DNA of 64,000 nt from Polyodon spathula (taxonomy: Eukaryota > Chordata > Actinopteri > Acipenseriformes > Polyodontidae): the NCBI RefSeq assembly GCF_017654505.1, contig NC_054536.1, positions 11,023,794 to 11,087,793 on the forward strand, in the 5' to 3' direction. The translations under genes were made by a program, and so were the position numbers. Positions within the stretch are counted from its first letter, which is position 1, and every line of letters begins with the position of its first letter. Of this stretch, positions 32,055 to 44,888 are shown piece by piece. Below the pieces are notes generated by a model. That model had not been told where the DNA came from. It ran no database searches and saw nothing but the letters and a program-made list of their open reading frames with translations.

Positions 32055-35000
32055 ATGCCTACATTTTATTTGTAGGTTTGGCTTCAAATTGTGGGGTGTA
32101 AATCATCGAAACAATACAATTTGGTTCTAAGATAAGTGCCAGTAAACTGCTAATTCACAAAGCATGTGTTACATATGAATTTGAGTACTGTACCTGCTAT
32201 TGCGGTACAACAGCTTACAGATTACTATGCAAAACAACTTCCATGGAAGTTTTGTTATGGCTTTCCTTTAGCTGTTTATAGATCAGTAGTTTAACTGACA
32301 CCAAGTTTCAGCTCCCATTAATAATTCAATGTGGTGGATGTGTCAGTAACCATTGTACTTAACTGACACACAGCTGAGGATTATAATTGGCTGAGGCTGT
32401 TCCACTTTTCTAAAGATATTTCCTTGCCAAGATTCACTTTCTGGATCACTTACATTGTAAAAAGGAAACCCAAATGAACTCAAACTAAGACAGTGTTGCT
32501 CACATTGACCTCTTTCACAAAATGTCTCTATCTGATTTATTTCAGACACAAGAGGCATACTTGCCTGTGACATGTATCATACCATGTATAATAAATGCTT
32601 CCTAGTGTGACAGAATAAGAAGGAAAGTGACATTACAACAACCCATTGAACTATTACAAGGTAAGTCCAGCTACTGAATTTGGAAATTAATAAAACGAGA
32701 TTGGAGAATACTTTTTAACAAAGTATTTTCAGTTACAACTTCTTAATAGGAACAGCACACAGAAACAGTAAATAACTTGATATTTCATGTAGAAATATTT
32801 AGTAAATTAAAGCTTATGATATTTCTTTTAACAAAAACCCTGTTTAACAAAAATATATCTCCCAAAAAAACAAAATATGGTATTATGGGTTATTTTTTGC
32901 GTGTTCTGCTCATGTGTCACACAGCCTGACAAGCATAACCTCAGAAAAAACCGCCAGTGGCCAGAAGTTTGGTATATGAGCAAAACACTCAAGCAGTCGC
33001 CTTCAAGCACTCTTTTATAATGCTGACAAAGTCAAGTCAATATAACTTCTGGTACACCAACTGTTAAGTCCATTAATTCCATTCATTTATCAAGGACGTT
33101 TTGAGGTTACTTGAAAAAACAATAGAGACAAAATAACAGTCCTCCATCCATTCCAAAACCTTAAAGGTGTAAACAGGGTTTCCAGTGGTGTTTCATGATA
33201 TTGTGGTCAAATTTGCATGTGCCACTCTTTTCATGCAGTAATTATTCAACTAAAAACCGTGCAAACTGACCTCTTTACATTTCAAAAGAGTTTTTAGTGA
33301 AAAGTACAATTGGTGCCGTCAGTGCACTTCCTCAGAACGTTTATATTGTAAGTAATGTGTGGCTGTTACTTCATCATTAGGGCTGTTTGTATTTTTTTTC
33401 GCGGTTATCTGTGAAGTTAACCTATTGCCGTGTCATATGTAGTTCCCTGTCAAGATTTCCGTTTCTGAAAGAATTGTGTAAATATAAATTTGTTAACACT
33501 TCAAATAAATACAGCAAACTTTTGCCTTATTGACACACTATCTGCCCTTGGCAGCCAGTTTAGTTAGTTTGCTTAAATGATTGAACATACTGCACAGAGC
33601 TGCATGCTTTCTTTAAAATGTATTCAATGAAAAAGACACCAGCTGCATCAAAGATCGGAAATATTTTCTGCTAAAGATCGTTCTGTCCAGTGCAATAAGG
33701 GGACCTTTCAAGTGTCTGCTCTTAGTTTTAAATGTATTTATGTTTTATTTTTGTTTGATAATTCACTGATGGTGAAAATAGAATGTCTTTAAAAGTTGGA
33801 AATAAAAAACAAAATAAATTACAATTTAGCACTTACTGTTTTTCAGGCAAGCATTTAAATATTTTAAAACATTTGTTCTAGAGTCACTAGAGAAAATGAT
33901 CAATTCTGAATGTGACAATGCTATTTTGTTTTAATTAAATATTGTGTTTTATCGTGAAATATATTGAAATACCTGCTTTTGACTGTGAAACACAGTGGAA
34001 TAAGCATTTTATTTTTTTTACCATTACTGCATTTAATAAAACAATTAAACTGTACTTTTTTTATTAAAATGTTTTACCATGTTTTCTTTTGCGTATAGGG
34101 TACCTGAACCAAGAACTGCTTCAAGTAGAAGATTTATTTATTTAGTATTGAGGTATTATTTAGGACTCAGCATAGTCTACCGCTGGGATAATGATGCTTG
34201 AAGTTACCAGAGCACACATGGAATTCTGAACAAACCACATTACTCATGGAATATTGAGGAAAATGTTTGTATTCGTTAGCAACAAAAAATAGTGCTACAT
34301 AAAATAAAATAAAAAACTAAGACAAACTTTAAATGCTATTTTTGTATCAATTTTCTAGTAGCAATAGAACCCTCATCAGAAGGCTTTAGTGTCTGGTAAG
34401 GCCCTTCTTGTTATTGTAAATGCCCTTGCCTTTGGCACGATGCGGACTTTACCAGATGGCAAAGCTCTCTTCTTCATCAATAGCTTAAATCACAGACTGT
34501 CCAATTATGTGTCTTTACCACAACAACTCCTGATAGCATCTCTAGAAAACTGAATGTCTGTGAACATTTCCTGTTTAATGATTTATCTGATAATGTAGTC
34601 TTTGAAATTAAGTATGAACAAAGGGTGTTCGTGAGAAATGGGATCTGATTAGAAATTTGTGTGAAAAAAGGTTAATTTAGTGAGGCTACTTTTCTGAATA
34701 GTTAGCAAAGTATCAACATAATGTATTTGAATGTGGTGGATTTGCTCTAACAAAAAAAGCAGGTGGATATTATTGATAATTTCCGTCAGCATTTTGAGAT
34801 ATGTTAGCACTAAATAAAAGAAGCATAACATTTTCCAGTCATCGCAGTACCTAATCCTACTGTATACCTCTATACATGAATTAACAATGTATTGAGTCTT
34901 AATAGAATTATGCTATATTTATTGTGGAAATTACCCAAGATGGTTATAAAGTGAAAGGACATGTATTTCTTTGAAGTTAGCTCGAACAGCCAGGCCAAAA

Positions 35001-35354
35001 ATAGGACATCAGTTTCTGAAAATGTGATAGCTTTTTGCCTTGAGACAAGTGTGAAAAACAAGTGAAAAATTGAAGGTGGCTTCACCGTCTGTTCAGCAAA
35101 CCCTCAAGAGACAAGACACTTTGAATTTCATTGATAAAGCTTCCAAACACATGTTGGAAATAGGCAAGTGTACATTTTCCCTCAAACTAAAGTTGTTGCC
35201 ATCTAGTATGATGATTATAATGAAAGCTGCTATACATTGAAAGTGTTACTATGATTTCCTAGACTAATGATACATTATTGATTTGTGCTAAAGCTAGAGA
35301 AGGTTAATATGGGCATCTTTAATTATTGTCCCTGTACAGTATTTCCTTTTTTTT
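32055..35354. other. Spacer
   Basis: About 3.3 kb of AT-rich, unique-looking DNA. No domains and no element ends. It is the longest stretch here without an identifiable repeat. Confidence 0.5.
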
Positions 35355-35375
35355 GGGGGGGGGGGGGGGGGGGGG
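35355..35375. repeat. G-run (21 bases)
   Basis: Uninterrupted G tract preceded by eight T, then TGGTGG. It could form G-quadruplex on the plus strand. Confidence 0.95.
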
Positions 35376-35929
35376 TGGTGGTTAACGGAGTGGTATTACA
35401 GATATAGCAGAATAAAAGAGGAAGGTTGAATTAAGGTTTTGCTAAATTAGCTTTTTTTTTTCCTGTTTAGAAAAATATTGTGCAAGCACAGCATTGGAGT
35501 AAATGCTTGGGGCGTTTGGCCCATTGTTTTCTGATTTTATATATTTTATTCATAGTGTACTCTCTTTCTTACCAACTATAAAAACCAACAAAAAACACAG
35601 ATTATGCTTGAATAAAGCAAGACATGCAATAGACATGCAATAGACATGGTTTAAATCAGAATATAATGCAAGGATAATACAAGGACAAGGCAGGATTTCA
35701 TGCATGCCTTGCACCAAAGTTGCATAATCCTTGCATTGATTTTTTTCTACTGGTATGGTTATAGAGTCCTTTGAGGTCAGACTGAAAATATATCTAACGA
35801 AGCATAAAAATGATATAGCTGTGAAATGAAAACAATGTATAGTTAATGCAGACTATAATCTAAAAAAGGATTATTATTGTTAACATGCATATGTGTATTT
35901 ATTACCAGATGGATTCTTGCCAAGCCCTG
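35376..35929. other. Spacer with short tandem repeats
   Basis: Contains ACATGCAATAG repeated twice with a third partial unit at 35,622-35,650, and several GCAAGGAT-like words nearby. Nothing else recognised. Confidence 0.5.
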
Positions 35930-36255
35930 TTCTTTTATTTATTTATTTATTTATTTTAATTTAGTCGTCGCCAAATATTTTTATAATCTTTTTCCAATCT
36001 AGAATGCCCAGTTATTTTTAGGCTGAGCTCACCGTTAACACATCTGCTCTGACTCGGTAGAGGCGAAGATGAACACGCGCTGTCCTCAGAAGCGTGTGCC
36101 TTTAGCTGCCCGCTTCTTTATACACTTTATACTCATCCTGCTACAGCATCAGAGACAATGCAGCTCTGGGCAGCTTACAGGCAAGCCTGCAGGTGCCCGG
36201 CTAGACCACAGGGGTTGCTGGTGAGCAGTGAGCCTAGGACACCTTGGCCGATATA
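35930..36255 (-). repeat. GC-rich interspersed repeat, copy 2 (SINE-like)
   Basis: Same block order as copy 1 from TTTTTAGGCTGAGCTCACCG to AGGACACCTTGGCCGA. On its left is a TTTA-type tract (35,933-35,957) followed by GTCGTCGCCAAATATTTTT, read on the minus strand as an A-rich tail with ATAA units. This copy shows the tail best and supports minus orientation. Confidence 0.78.
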
Positions 36256-37790
36256 AGCCCTCTAACCCTGTGGTCTCTATGTTTCTTGATACCCTGACAA
36301 AAGCCATTGACTGCTACCTCCTACCTACTTTTATGTGAGGGGCAGGGGAGGAGCTGGCCAGCTGCTGTAATTTAAATGGTCACAGCCTGCATTTATTTGA
36401 TAATTGATGTGTAAAGTCAACATGCAACACAACCACATTACATGATGACACTTATGTTCTTTGTATCTCTCACAGTTTTTTTATATAGCAGGGCTGAAAT
36501 ATACTTTGGAAATCTTAATTTCTGTGTTAATATCAGCTGCTAAATGCTTATCAATCTTTATCAAACAGTAGTGCTAAAGTCATTTGTGGATGTTATGCTT
36601 GGACATCTGTAATTATGTGTTTTAGTTAGCCAGTGCACACAGTACTGCCTCAAATGGTAAACATTCATCTTATTTGCAGCCACGATATCATTGGAAGCGT
36701 TACTTAACTCATTCTCATGAGCCAACCTGATCTGCAGAGATATTATCTTTTGCTGTTCAGTGTCTTCAGATTGAGGGCTTTGTTTGTTTGCAAATCATTA
36801 ATATATAATAATGACTGGTGTCTTGAATGTGTATTGTTTATCTTGATGGTCATTCATTCTGAATCTTAAGGGGATGCATATTTACATTGCAATGTGAATG
36901 CTAATTAATTTCAGTGCGCTGACATTAGCAAACAGGTGTTTTGGCTTAGGCTGAAGTATGAATCTGTTTCTAAAAATATTAAAATTGCACACCATTAGTG
37001 TATTATTTGGGCATCTTCCTACTGAGAGCATATTTAATTTATAATACTTAGCGCAATGGCTGGCTGGAGTGCAAACATATTTAGAGCTGATGACACATTA
37101 ATGGCAGCCAGGACAGCACTGACTTGGCTGTGAGGTGTTTTTAAATTGTTCTTAATGATCATTCCTCAATAATAACTTATTCTGTTTTGTATAGGGTGGC
37201 TCATAGAGGCAGCACTTATGCAATTGCATACAGTGATAGACATAGACACAGAAGTACTGACAACTGAGTGACAGCTATTAGCCTGCAGGTTAGCTGACTA
37301 TAAAAGCAGAAAATAACTTCCAAGACTGAGCTTTTATACATTACAGAATACATGTCAGGAAATCATCTGCATAACAAATGCATTAGTCATGTGACAGACA
37401 ACTCATTGACAAACAGGTAGGCCTTTTACATTGTTATGTAAACAGTTTGTCCTTTCATTACTAAATCTTCATGATTATACAAATGAGAATAAATAACAAT
37501 GTGAAGTATTACCTGCTTGCACTGCTACAAGAGCTTCCTGAGTGATATTTATTTTATGTCAGTTTATGACAATTTATTTTCTCCGTTAAAATTTCGCTGG
37601 TATAGTACAATTGGTGGCTACGATGCACATAGAGTGGAACCCTGACAAGACATTTTTAGAAATTAAAACTTTAAACTTTGAATAGTTCTTTATATCTGAC
37701 ATTTATAGTGTTGTTATCTATCCGTATTTCTTTAAACGTTTAGGACACAGAATAGGCACATTATTTGGTAACCGGAAAACTTTACATTAA
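36256..37790. other. Spacer, possible conserved non-coding DNA
   Basis: 36,500-37,170 has no simple repeats, balanced composition and homeodomain-like TAATTA and ATGCAAAT-like words, the texture of vertebrate non-coding regulatory elements. I cannot test conservation from one sequence. Confidence 0.3.
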
Positions 37791-37794
37791 TGTC

Positions 37795-39330
37795 TACCTC
37801 TCACCTTTGAACCTCAAAGCCTACTACTCCCTCCTCTGCAGTTTTTACTCTGCTCTGGAACTTGCCAAACACGAATACTTCCAAACCCTCATCACTGCTC
37901 TGGCCCCCAATCCCTATCAGCTCTTCTCAATCCTCGATTTCAATCTGGTTTCCATCCCTTCCATTCCATTGAGACCGCCCTTCTCACTGTTCCGAATCAT
38001 CTGGCCAACTCCTCCCATGCTGGCCTCTAATCATTTCTCATTCTCCTTGATCTTTCATCCGCCTCTGACAAAGTCGATCACCCCATCCTTCTGTCCACTC
38101 TTTCCAACCTCAGCATTTCTGGCACACCCCTTGATTGGTTGTAGTCCTACCTACCTGCACACACCTCTGCTGTTGCTTTCAACAGCCTCACGTTCCCCCC
38201 CTCCCCTCTGACTGTCGGTGTCCCCCAGGGACCCTTGCTTTTCTCCCTGTACATTCCTTGAAGATCTTATTTCCTCATTTAACTTCCCCCATCATTTCTT
38301 TGCTGACGACACACAGATTTTCTTTTTGTTCCCCTCCTTTACCCCTGGCCTTGCCGCCAGTATATCAGCTTGCTTGGTTACTATCCAATTTTGGATAGTG
38401 CGCAGATACCGCCTCATCAATCCATTAAAAACTGAAATCCTTTTCTTCCCCTCCCTATCTTTACCCCCACTCTGTCCGACCATCTCATTCCCTCCATTAT
38501 CCCTCATTCCATCGCTCTCTGCTCGTAACCTCGGTGTCATCTTCGACACCACCCTTTCCCTTTCTGAGAATATCTCGGCCATAACACGCACCTGCTGTTT
38601 CCGTCTAGTCAACATCAGCAAAACAAGCCCCTCCATTTCCCTTTCTGCTACTAAACTCCTGGTCCACTCTCTCATCTTCACCCATCTTGACTATTGTAAC
38701 TCCCTCCTCCTTGGCCTTCCCTCCTATGCTTTTATACCACTACAACAAATTCAAAACGCCTTTACCTGTATCATATTTAACCTCCCCACTCCTTTCATAC
38801 TTCCCCTCTCCTCAAACTGGCTCCGTCTACTATCGCTGCCCGTTCAAATTCCTTATCCTTGTGTATAACTCTCTCCATGGTCTTGCCCCACCTTATCTGG
38901 CTGCATTGATTACCTACTATAGTCCCTCCTGTCCCTTACGCTCCCACTCACTATTGTTCCTCTCTGTCCCACTGCCGTCGTGTGTCCAATCCCGTTTCCG
39001 TTCCTTTTCCCTTCTTGCTCCTTCATTGGAATAGACTCCCACTTATCATAAAACAGTCACCCACACTGCTTAGTTTCCACTCCCTCAAAACGCATCTCTT
39101 CTTCCTAGCCCATCCTACTGCTACTTCTGGCCCCTGACCTCCTGTTATGTTCCTGCTTTCCTGACTCTGACCTAGCCTCTGGTCCTTTGCTTTCATTTAA
39201 GCAACTAATCTGTATCTCTCTACCCTAGCCCAATAAACTTACATTCATTTCATTCATTTTTCCTTGATTGTACCGTTTTGTTTTAACTTGTAAAGCGCCT
39301 TGGTAACCTACAATCTAAAAGCCTTGGTAA
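37795..39330 (+). pseudogene. L2-type LINE, 5'-truncated, decayed ORF2
   Basis: RT-containing ORF2 of an L2-like LINE, read in several frames. The RT shows a GVPQG-type block (~38,215), FFADDTQIFF with catalytic ADD (~38,300) and LINPLKTEILFF. The following region has SARNLGVIFDTTLSLSENIS, ITRTCCFRLVNISK, ATKLLVHSLIFTHLDYCNSLL and LQQIQNAFTCIIFNLP, a block order typical of L2. Stops and frameshifts are frequent. The longest clean segment is 38,218-38,868. The 3' end carries TTGTAAAGCGCCTTGGTAAC at ~39,290, the usual L2 tail. The strand is strongly C-rich and G-poor. The endonuclease is not found. Confidence 0.85.
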
Positions 39331-40596
39331 CCTACATTTATAAACTGGGTCAATATACATGATAAAATAGCCTCCATTCATTCTCCACCTATTCTACATG
39401 TAACCAAGAATTAAAAAATGCAGACTTCATAAAATAGATTGTGACACTGCCACAGTAACATAATAAATAAGAAAAGTTGTACACCTTGGGTAAAGGTTAC
39501 ATTATTAAACTAGTTCACTAACAGGGTGAATTTAAAAAGTAATAAGACTCACTGAAATGATTTTAAATCCTATCTATACCGTTCATCTATCTCAGCTGCT
39601 GCTTGCACTGCCCAAGAAAGTAAAGTCCACAGCTGATCATTTGCATTTCATTTTAAGCTCCTTTTGTTCGCTTCTTCAGATTGCAATGTTAAATAGGAAA
39701 TGTAATGATAGCCCAGACTCTATCCCCTGTGCAATTATCGGAGATCTTGCGGCATTCCCACTGTTTTTCTCTTGTTGTAGAATTAACAATGTGCATGGTA
39801 ATATGCACCTGAGAATTTATACTGTACTACTTGCACAGAAACAACATTGCAACTGGAACCACCAGGGAGTTGTAGGGGGAAAAAAGTGTAAATATAACAT
39901 TAAAATGGTGCCAAGAGGCTCTTGTAATAATAACCACAAATGATAGAAAGCCATATATCAACCTGCTGTGATATTTAATATATGAATTATACATTTCGAT
40001 CCCTCTTTCAACAACTTCCTGGAAACTTCACTGCAGCGTCCAGGTGCTGTTGTCAGCATTAACAAAGACGGCACAACATTTACCAGTGAGCTGTATGCTT
40101 GCTCTTTGCTTTTTTTTTTTTTTTTTTTTAAATTTGATTGTTTGATTACTATGGTTGATTGTACAATAGCCCACAGATGTTCTTGTTTGTGGTTACTGTG
40201 GTGGAACGTCAGTCTTGTACCCACACATGCACTTTGATTGCTTTCTAATTAGGAGCTGCAGAACTTGCAGTTATAGTTTGTGTTGCTCTATTTGAATCCT
40301 TGAGTAATCAACAGCTGTTCACATGGCAAGTCGTCTCTCTGAAGAATACAATGATAATCCTCTTTGTAGGTCCATTCGTGCTAGGTGAATGTATTATGCA
40401 GAAAGCAAGGTTAAAGGTAGTTGCATCATGCGTGGGATGTTTTAGTGGCAATAGTGGTTGGAATCCTAACAGGCTGATGATTTGCATAAAGTAGATGATT
40501 AGTATAACATTAAATAGAGGCAGAGGTTGATTTGTGTGTGTCCTACAGTACTAATAAATGCCCAAACGTTCTACAGTATAATAGAAGGAAGAAGCA
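39331..40596. other. Spacer
   Basis: No gene. T-run at 40,112-40,129. 39,590-39,870 reads like unique non-coding DNA without repeats. Confidence 0.45.
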
Positions 40597-41084
40597 ATAA
40601 CACTATGTAACACAATTTTTGTTCCTGGGTAGTAAGTGTTATTTCCTAATTGCTTATGCCTCAAAAGTATAGAAAATGGCTATTATTCCCCACAAACTTT
40701 GCTTTTGTGACCAGGACAGGTAAGTTTCAAAATATCACTATTTCCAATGAGAAAACGGGCGAATTTGTGTCTTTTCATTCAACTAAAATCAGAAAAAAAC
40801 AACATATGAATCCAAATTAACATGTATTTATACTAAAGTAATACAAAAATTACTACAAAAGATTTAGAAGTGAGTAGTTTATCGAGATTTACGATTATAC
40901 AAATTTGCCTGTTTTCTCATTGGAAATAGTGATATTTTGAAATTTACCTGTCCTGGTCACAAAAGCAAAGTCTGTGGGGAATAATAGCCATTTTCTATAC
41001 TTTTGAGGCATAAGCAATTAGGAAACAACACTTACTACCCAGGAACAAAAAAAAAAAAAAAAAAAAATTGTTACATGGTGTTAT
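40597..41084. mobile_element. Palindromic miniature element (MITE/foldback)
   Basis: 488 bp. The first ~175 bases (ATAACACTATGTAACACAAT...) reappear as reverse complement in the last ~185 bases (...ATTGTTACATGGTGTTAT). They flank a short central part that ends ATCGAGATTTACGATTATAC. The right arm has gained an A-run of ~20 bases at 41,047-41,067. It has no coding capacity. The left part matches 26,325-26,630 almost base for base. Such long terminal inverted repeats without a gene define a non-autonomous DNA transposon. I could not find a clean target duplication. Confidence 0.85.
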
Positions 41085-42044
41085 TTGTTAAACTAAAGGT
41101 ATGATTTGAACAGTCTATACCTTGACAGTATCCTTTGGTGGCTCACCTGCTAAAGTCTCGACAACATGCAAGATGAAAAATTGAGGCAGGGGAGTGCAGG
41201 GTTATATTCTGGATGTGCACTTCAACAAATACCTTACCTGGCTGTTTTGTCCTTCAGGGTTCTGGATATTGGCAGTGGGATTGTAGGACACCCACTGACC
41301 TTCAATTCTCCTGAGTAGTTGTGGGGATGTGCTAAGGAAAAAAAAAAGTCGTGTTGCGTGTTTCAGAGTTCAATTTTATTTACATTAGAATCTTTTGTGA
41401 CACCATTGCTTTACAAATTGCGAATGCCATTTTTCCATAAGCATCTCACCAAATATTGTATATGCTATCCTGATCACAATTCCCATAAACAAAGCTCAAT
41501 ATCTCCAGTGGGTTTTACACAATTCAAGACTTTGCAATAGTTGTCAGCAACGATAATAAAACTTAGATTTTAATGAATACTAGCTTCTGATTACAAAGCT
41601 ACTTAAAACACCAACGGGAATTATGTATATAAAGAAAACAACCAATCAAAGTGCATCAGTATAAATTACCTTGGCAAGGAGCTCATTTAATGATATGTAC
41701 TGATATAGCCAAAAGTTTCGCATTGCCTAGAATTTGAGGATTGAGACACAATAGAAATAAAAAATAAAACAACGAACATAATTTAGATGTTTTACTTAAC
41801 ATCACATAATCGAAGAAACTACAAAATTATATGCAAATGTTGCAAAAGTCTACCGGAAGCCATAATAATAGTACAATATTTCATGTTAGATTTCAAAATG
41901 TAAAATGTTTTAATGAGTCAGTTTTTCTGAAAAATACTAAGTGGTGTGTAATGCAATATTTTAATGTAACATTATTCAGCTCGTTTAATTCAACTTTATG
42001 AAGCAAAACTTTTAGGCATAGCTATATGTAACTAGTCTTGTAAA
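41085..42044. other. Spacer
   Basis: No recognisable feature. Confidence 0.5.
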
Positions 42045-42115
42045 GCGCGTAGTGATGGTGGTCCACTATGAAAGGCGCTATATAAAAATAAAGATTTATT
42101 TATTATTATATGCTA
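42045..42115 (+). repeat. L2-like 3' tail
   Basis: TTGTAAAGCGCGTAGTGATG followed by GGTCCACTATGAAAGGCGCT and ATATAAAAATAAAG. This is the common L2-derived 3' end also used by SINEs, and it ends in an AT-rich tail. The same block is present inverted at 49,617. No body is recognisable upstream. Confidence 0.75.
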
Positions 42116-43734
42116 TGTAACAAGGGAGAGGCAAATTAGTCTATTCAAACTAATACAGTTTAGCTTGGAAAACTATCTTTTTTAAAAATTAAAAAATGAA
42201 AATAATAGATGTTGGGAAAAAAAATCGATTGGATAAAATCTTGGTGATTAGTTTGAGAGTTAATGAACTGTTTTATTTGATTAGGAGCCTATTCAATTCA
42301 GCTTAACAATGTTGAATCTAAACACTGCACCGGTTAATTTAATAAAAATTAATAAAACATTTTAATAAAAAATACAAAGCTATCGTTAGACAAATGCACC
42401 CCCACACAACAGCCCTTACTTATGTTAATGTGGGCAGCTTGGTCTTCATGACTTCCCTCAGCAGACTGTTCTAATGGTGCTGATGTCGCACTAGCTGTCC
42501 TCGTTAAGTCCTGGGACAGGTGTCCCATCATCTCTGCCTTATTTTGTCAAACCTGTTTTGCTTTTTTTAATATTGTTTTCAATTCTGTTTCTAATTTAGC
42601 AGAGTTTTAGGTATTTAGTATTTTATTTTCTATGGCTGTTTTAAAAAACTTTTTTTTGGTGTGGCTCTACCAGACGTGTGGATAGCTATGATGTACAAAA
42701 AAAAAAAACATTTAGAGAAGTACATATAAGTAAAAAAAATGATACCAATGTTGTATTTCGAAGAAACAGCAGCCCTACTTAAAGGTTTAAGTTCAACAGT
42801 ATTATGTCATTTAGAAATATAGGCATGCAGTAGGGTTAACTATCTAAATGCTATTTCTATACTGATGACTGACAGCTTAGTTAATGAGTAGTAAATGAAG
42901 TTGAACCAGGCAATACTACATTGTAGTCAAGAGCTACATTCTTCTTTTCTGAGCTATTGATTTCTTCTGGAGGTGCTGACAGGGGCACCACTTTGATGAA
43001 AACAGGCTTTGCAAAAACAAGCCAAGCTAATAAAAACGACAAAAACTTAAAAAAATAAAATAGAATTTAAAAAAAAAAGCCTTTGTTTAGTCAAGATACC
43101 ATAAGAAGACACTATTTGGTGAATTTGTGTGATATTAAATTCTCATGTCTGTTGCTTTTAGAAACGTGATCAGAACTATCTGCCGTCTTTGTATTCAACA
43201 GGGTCTGAAAGAGTGACAGGTACAGACTGCAGTAAAAGTTGTGTATACTATTCACAACAGTTGATTGCATACTATTCAAATCTAAAAATGTAAAAAGTAT
43301 ATATATATATTACAATGCACATACAGTGTTTAAGTTATCTATTTTAGTAGCCTTATCAAGATAACTAGGATCCATTGTGACAAAGCATTAAATAATTAGA
43401 TATAGTTTCAAGGCTTTTAAGAATACCTCTGACGTTTATTTCTATTTAATCAGATTTCCATTTTAAGATTTGTTGTCTTTTTCTGTCAGTTCTGTCTTTT
43501 ATTTGAGCTGTTTTAATTACCACATGCATTTCAAAGAAAAGGTAATGTAATACTGGTCTAAGGAAATGAACAGATATCCAGTGTTGGCACATTTGCATCT
43601 GTAAAACATAAAGAAATAAGGTTTCACCATTTATTAAAAATCATAATTTAGAAATGAACTATAAACTATGATTTACTAGTCCGAATCATTAACCAGTGGT
43701 TAATTATTTTGTATCAATCGCATACTGACTGACA
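42116..43734. other. Spacer
   Basis: No gene. A-runs near 42,698 and 43,070 only. Confidence 0.5.
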
Positions 43735-43925
43735 CCTGGGCAGAGTTGTAATGACTCAACTCGACCAGGAATCAAACTGCAATTTTTCATGACTCGACTC
43801 AAGTCATTGCCATCAATTTTTCGTGACTCGACTTGACCTGAGTCCTTGCAGGCAAAGACTCGACTCCCTGCTCAAAAGATGTGGCAACTCGAGTCATGCA
43901 AAAAAGTCTCCACCTAAGTCATAGT
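43735..43925. repeat. GACTCGACT-rich repeat
   Basis: Six or more variants of GACTCGACTC / ACTCGAGTC, some in inverted form, within 190 bp. This is unlike the flanks in CpG content. It resembles the body of short DNA-transposon derivatives in fish that I remember only in outline. No terminal repeats were defined. Confidence 0.5.
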
Positions 43926-44441
43926 CTTTAAGGTAAAATCAATAACAAGCTTTGTTCATTTTCAATACATGCAGACCCTCTCTAACACGCAGTTATCTTG
44001 CCATTTTGTTAATACACAGGTTGCCATGGTTGTTAAGACCATTGCTAAGGAAATAGAAACACATTTCTAGCCCCATTCTATGGTCATAACGTCACAAGCA
44101 GCAGGGAGCCAGGGAATCAGAATGTGTAGGCAAGAAGCAAAGACAAATTTCTGATCACTGATCACAGATAATCCTGAGGAAGATAGTGAATTTTGAGTGT
44201 TGTCACAGACACGAAAAAATACAACACAACAACAACATGGAGAGTACACTAAAGGTACCTGTGGTGGTGGAGCACGCTTATAATACTTATACCGTCGACC
44301 TGGAGAGAAACAAGCAGACTGAATCCTGACAGCACTGTATAGACAATATGAATAAACTGCATTTAAAACATAGCACCAGTAACTACCATTAATTTATACC
44401 GGTAGTTTTTTAGTTCAAAGCCTACCTCTGTAAAACACTTT
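43926..44441. other. Spacer
   Basis: No recognisable feature. Confidence 0.5.
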
Positions 44442-44442
44442 A

Positions 44443-44499
<57 letters not shown>
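44442..44499. repeat. (TTA)n microsatellite
   Basis: About 19 perfect units. Confidence 0.95.
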
Positions 44500-44500
<1 letters not shown>

Positions 44501-44669
44501 TTGGGTCCATTATTAAGCTGTTCTTCCTCCACACTTTTTAATGCAAGTCTTTGTAAAATGACTAGCTCTTCCACTGCACTGAGCCTTAAGAGATTTTGAT
44601 ATTTTTTTTTTATGATGACATTTTGATGACAATCTTATTGTTTTTATTAATAACATGAGCAGTTGGTAT

Positions 44670-44888
44670 TGTGACAGGGCAGAAACCCTGCACAGGTAAA
44701 TGGTTTGGTTTTTGTGAGACTGCGTGAATTTGTTTGGCAGGAATGGACTTAAAATCTCACTTCTGTCAAATTCTGGTGTAGAATGTAGCTGGTGCTTAAT
44801 TGATCAATTGAGGATTAATTAAGCCCAGCCACATACTATAAAAGGAGAGCCAGCTCCTTTGCTGTAGTGAGAGTTGAGGACAGAAGAC
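44670..44888 (+). mobile_element. LTR 5' part, interrupted
   Basis: Begins TGTGACAGGGCAGAAACCCTGC and is alignable with 46,145-46,370 through GGCAGGAATGGACTTAAAATC, TTAATTAAGCCCAGCCACAT and the TATA-like ACTATAAAAGGAGAGCC. Homology stops at ~44,888, where the inverted-repeat element begins. The remaining LTR is not found on the far side. Confidence 0.7.

Noticed and set aside
37765..38211. 148-codon frame at the start of the L2 region
   Set aside because: Frame lacks LINE motifs. It is an out-of-frame reading of the decayed ORF2.
38292..38681. 129-codon minus-strand frame over the L2 LINE
   Set aside because: Antisense shadow of the RT-coding strand, created by its extreme C-richness.
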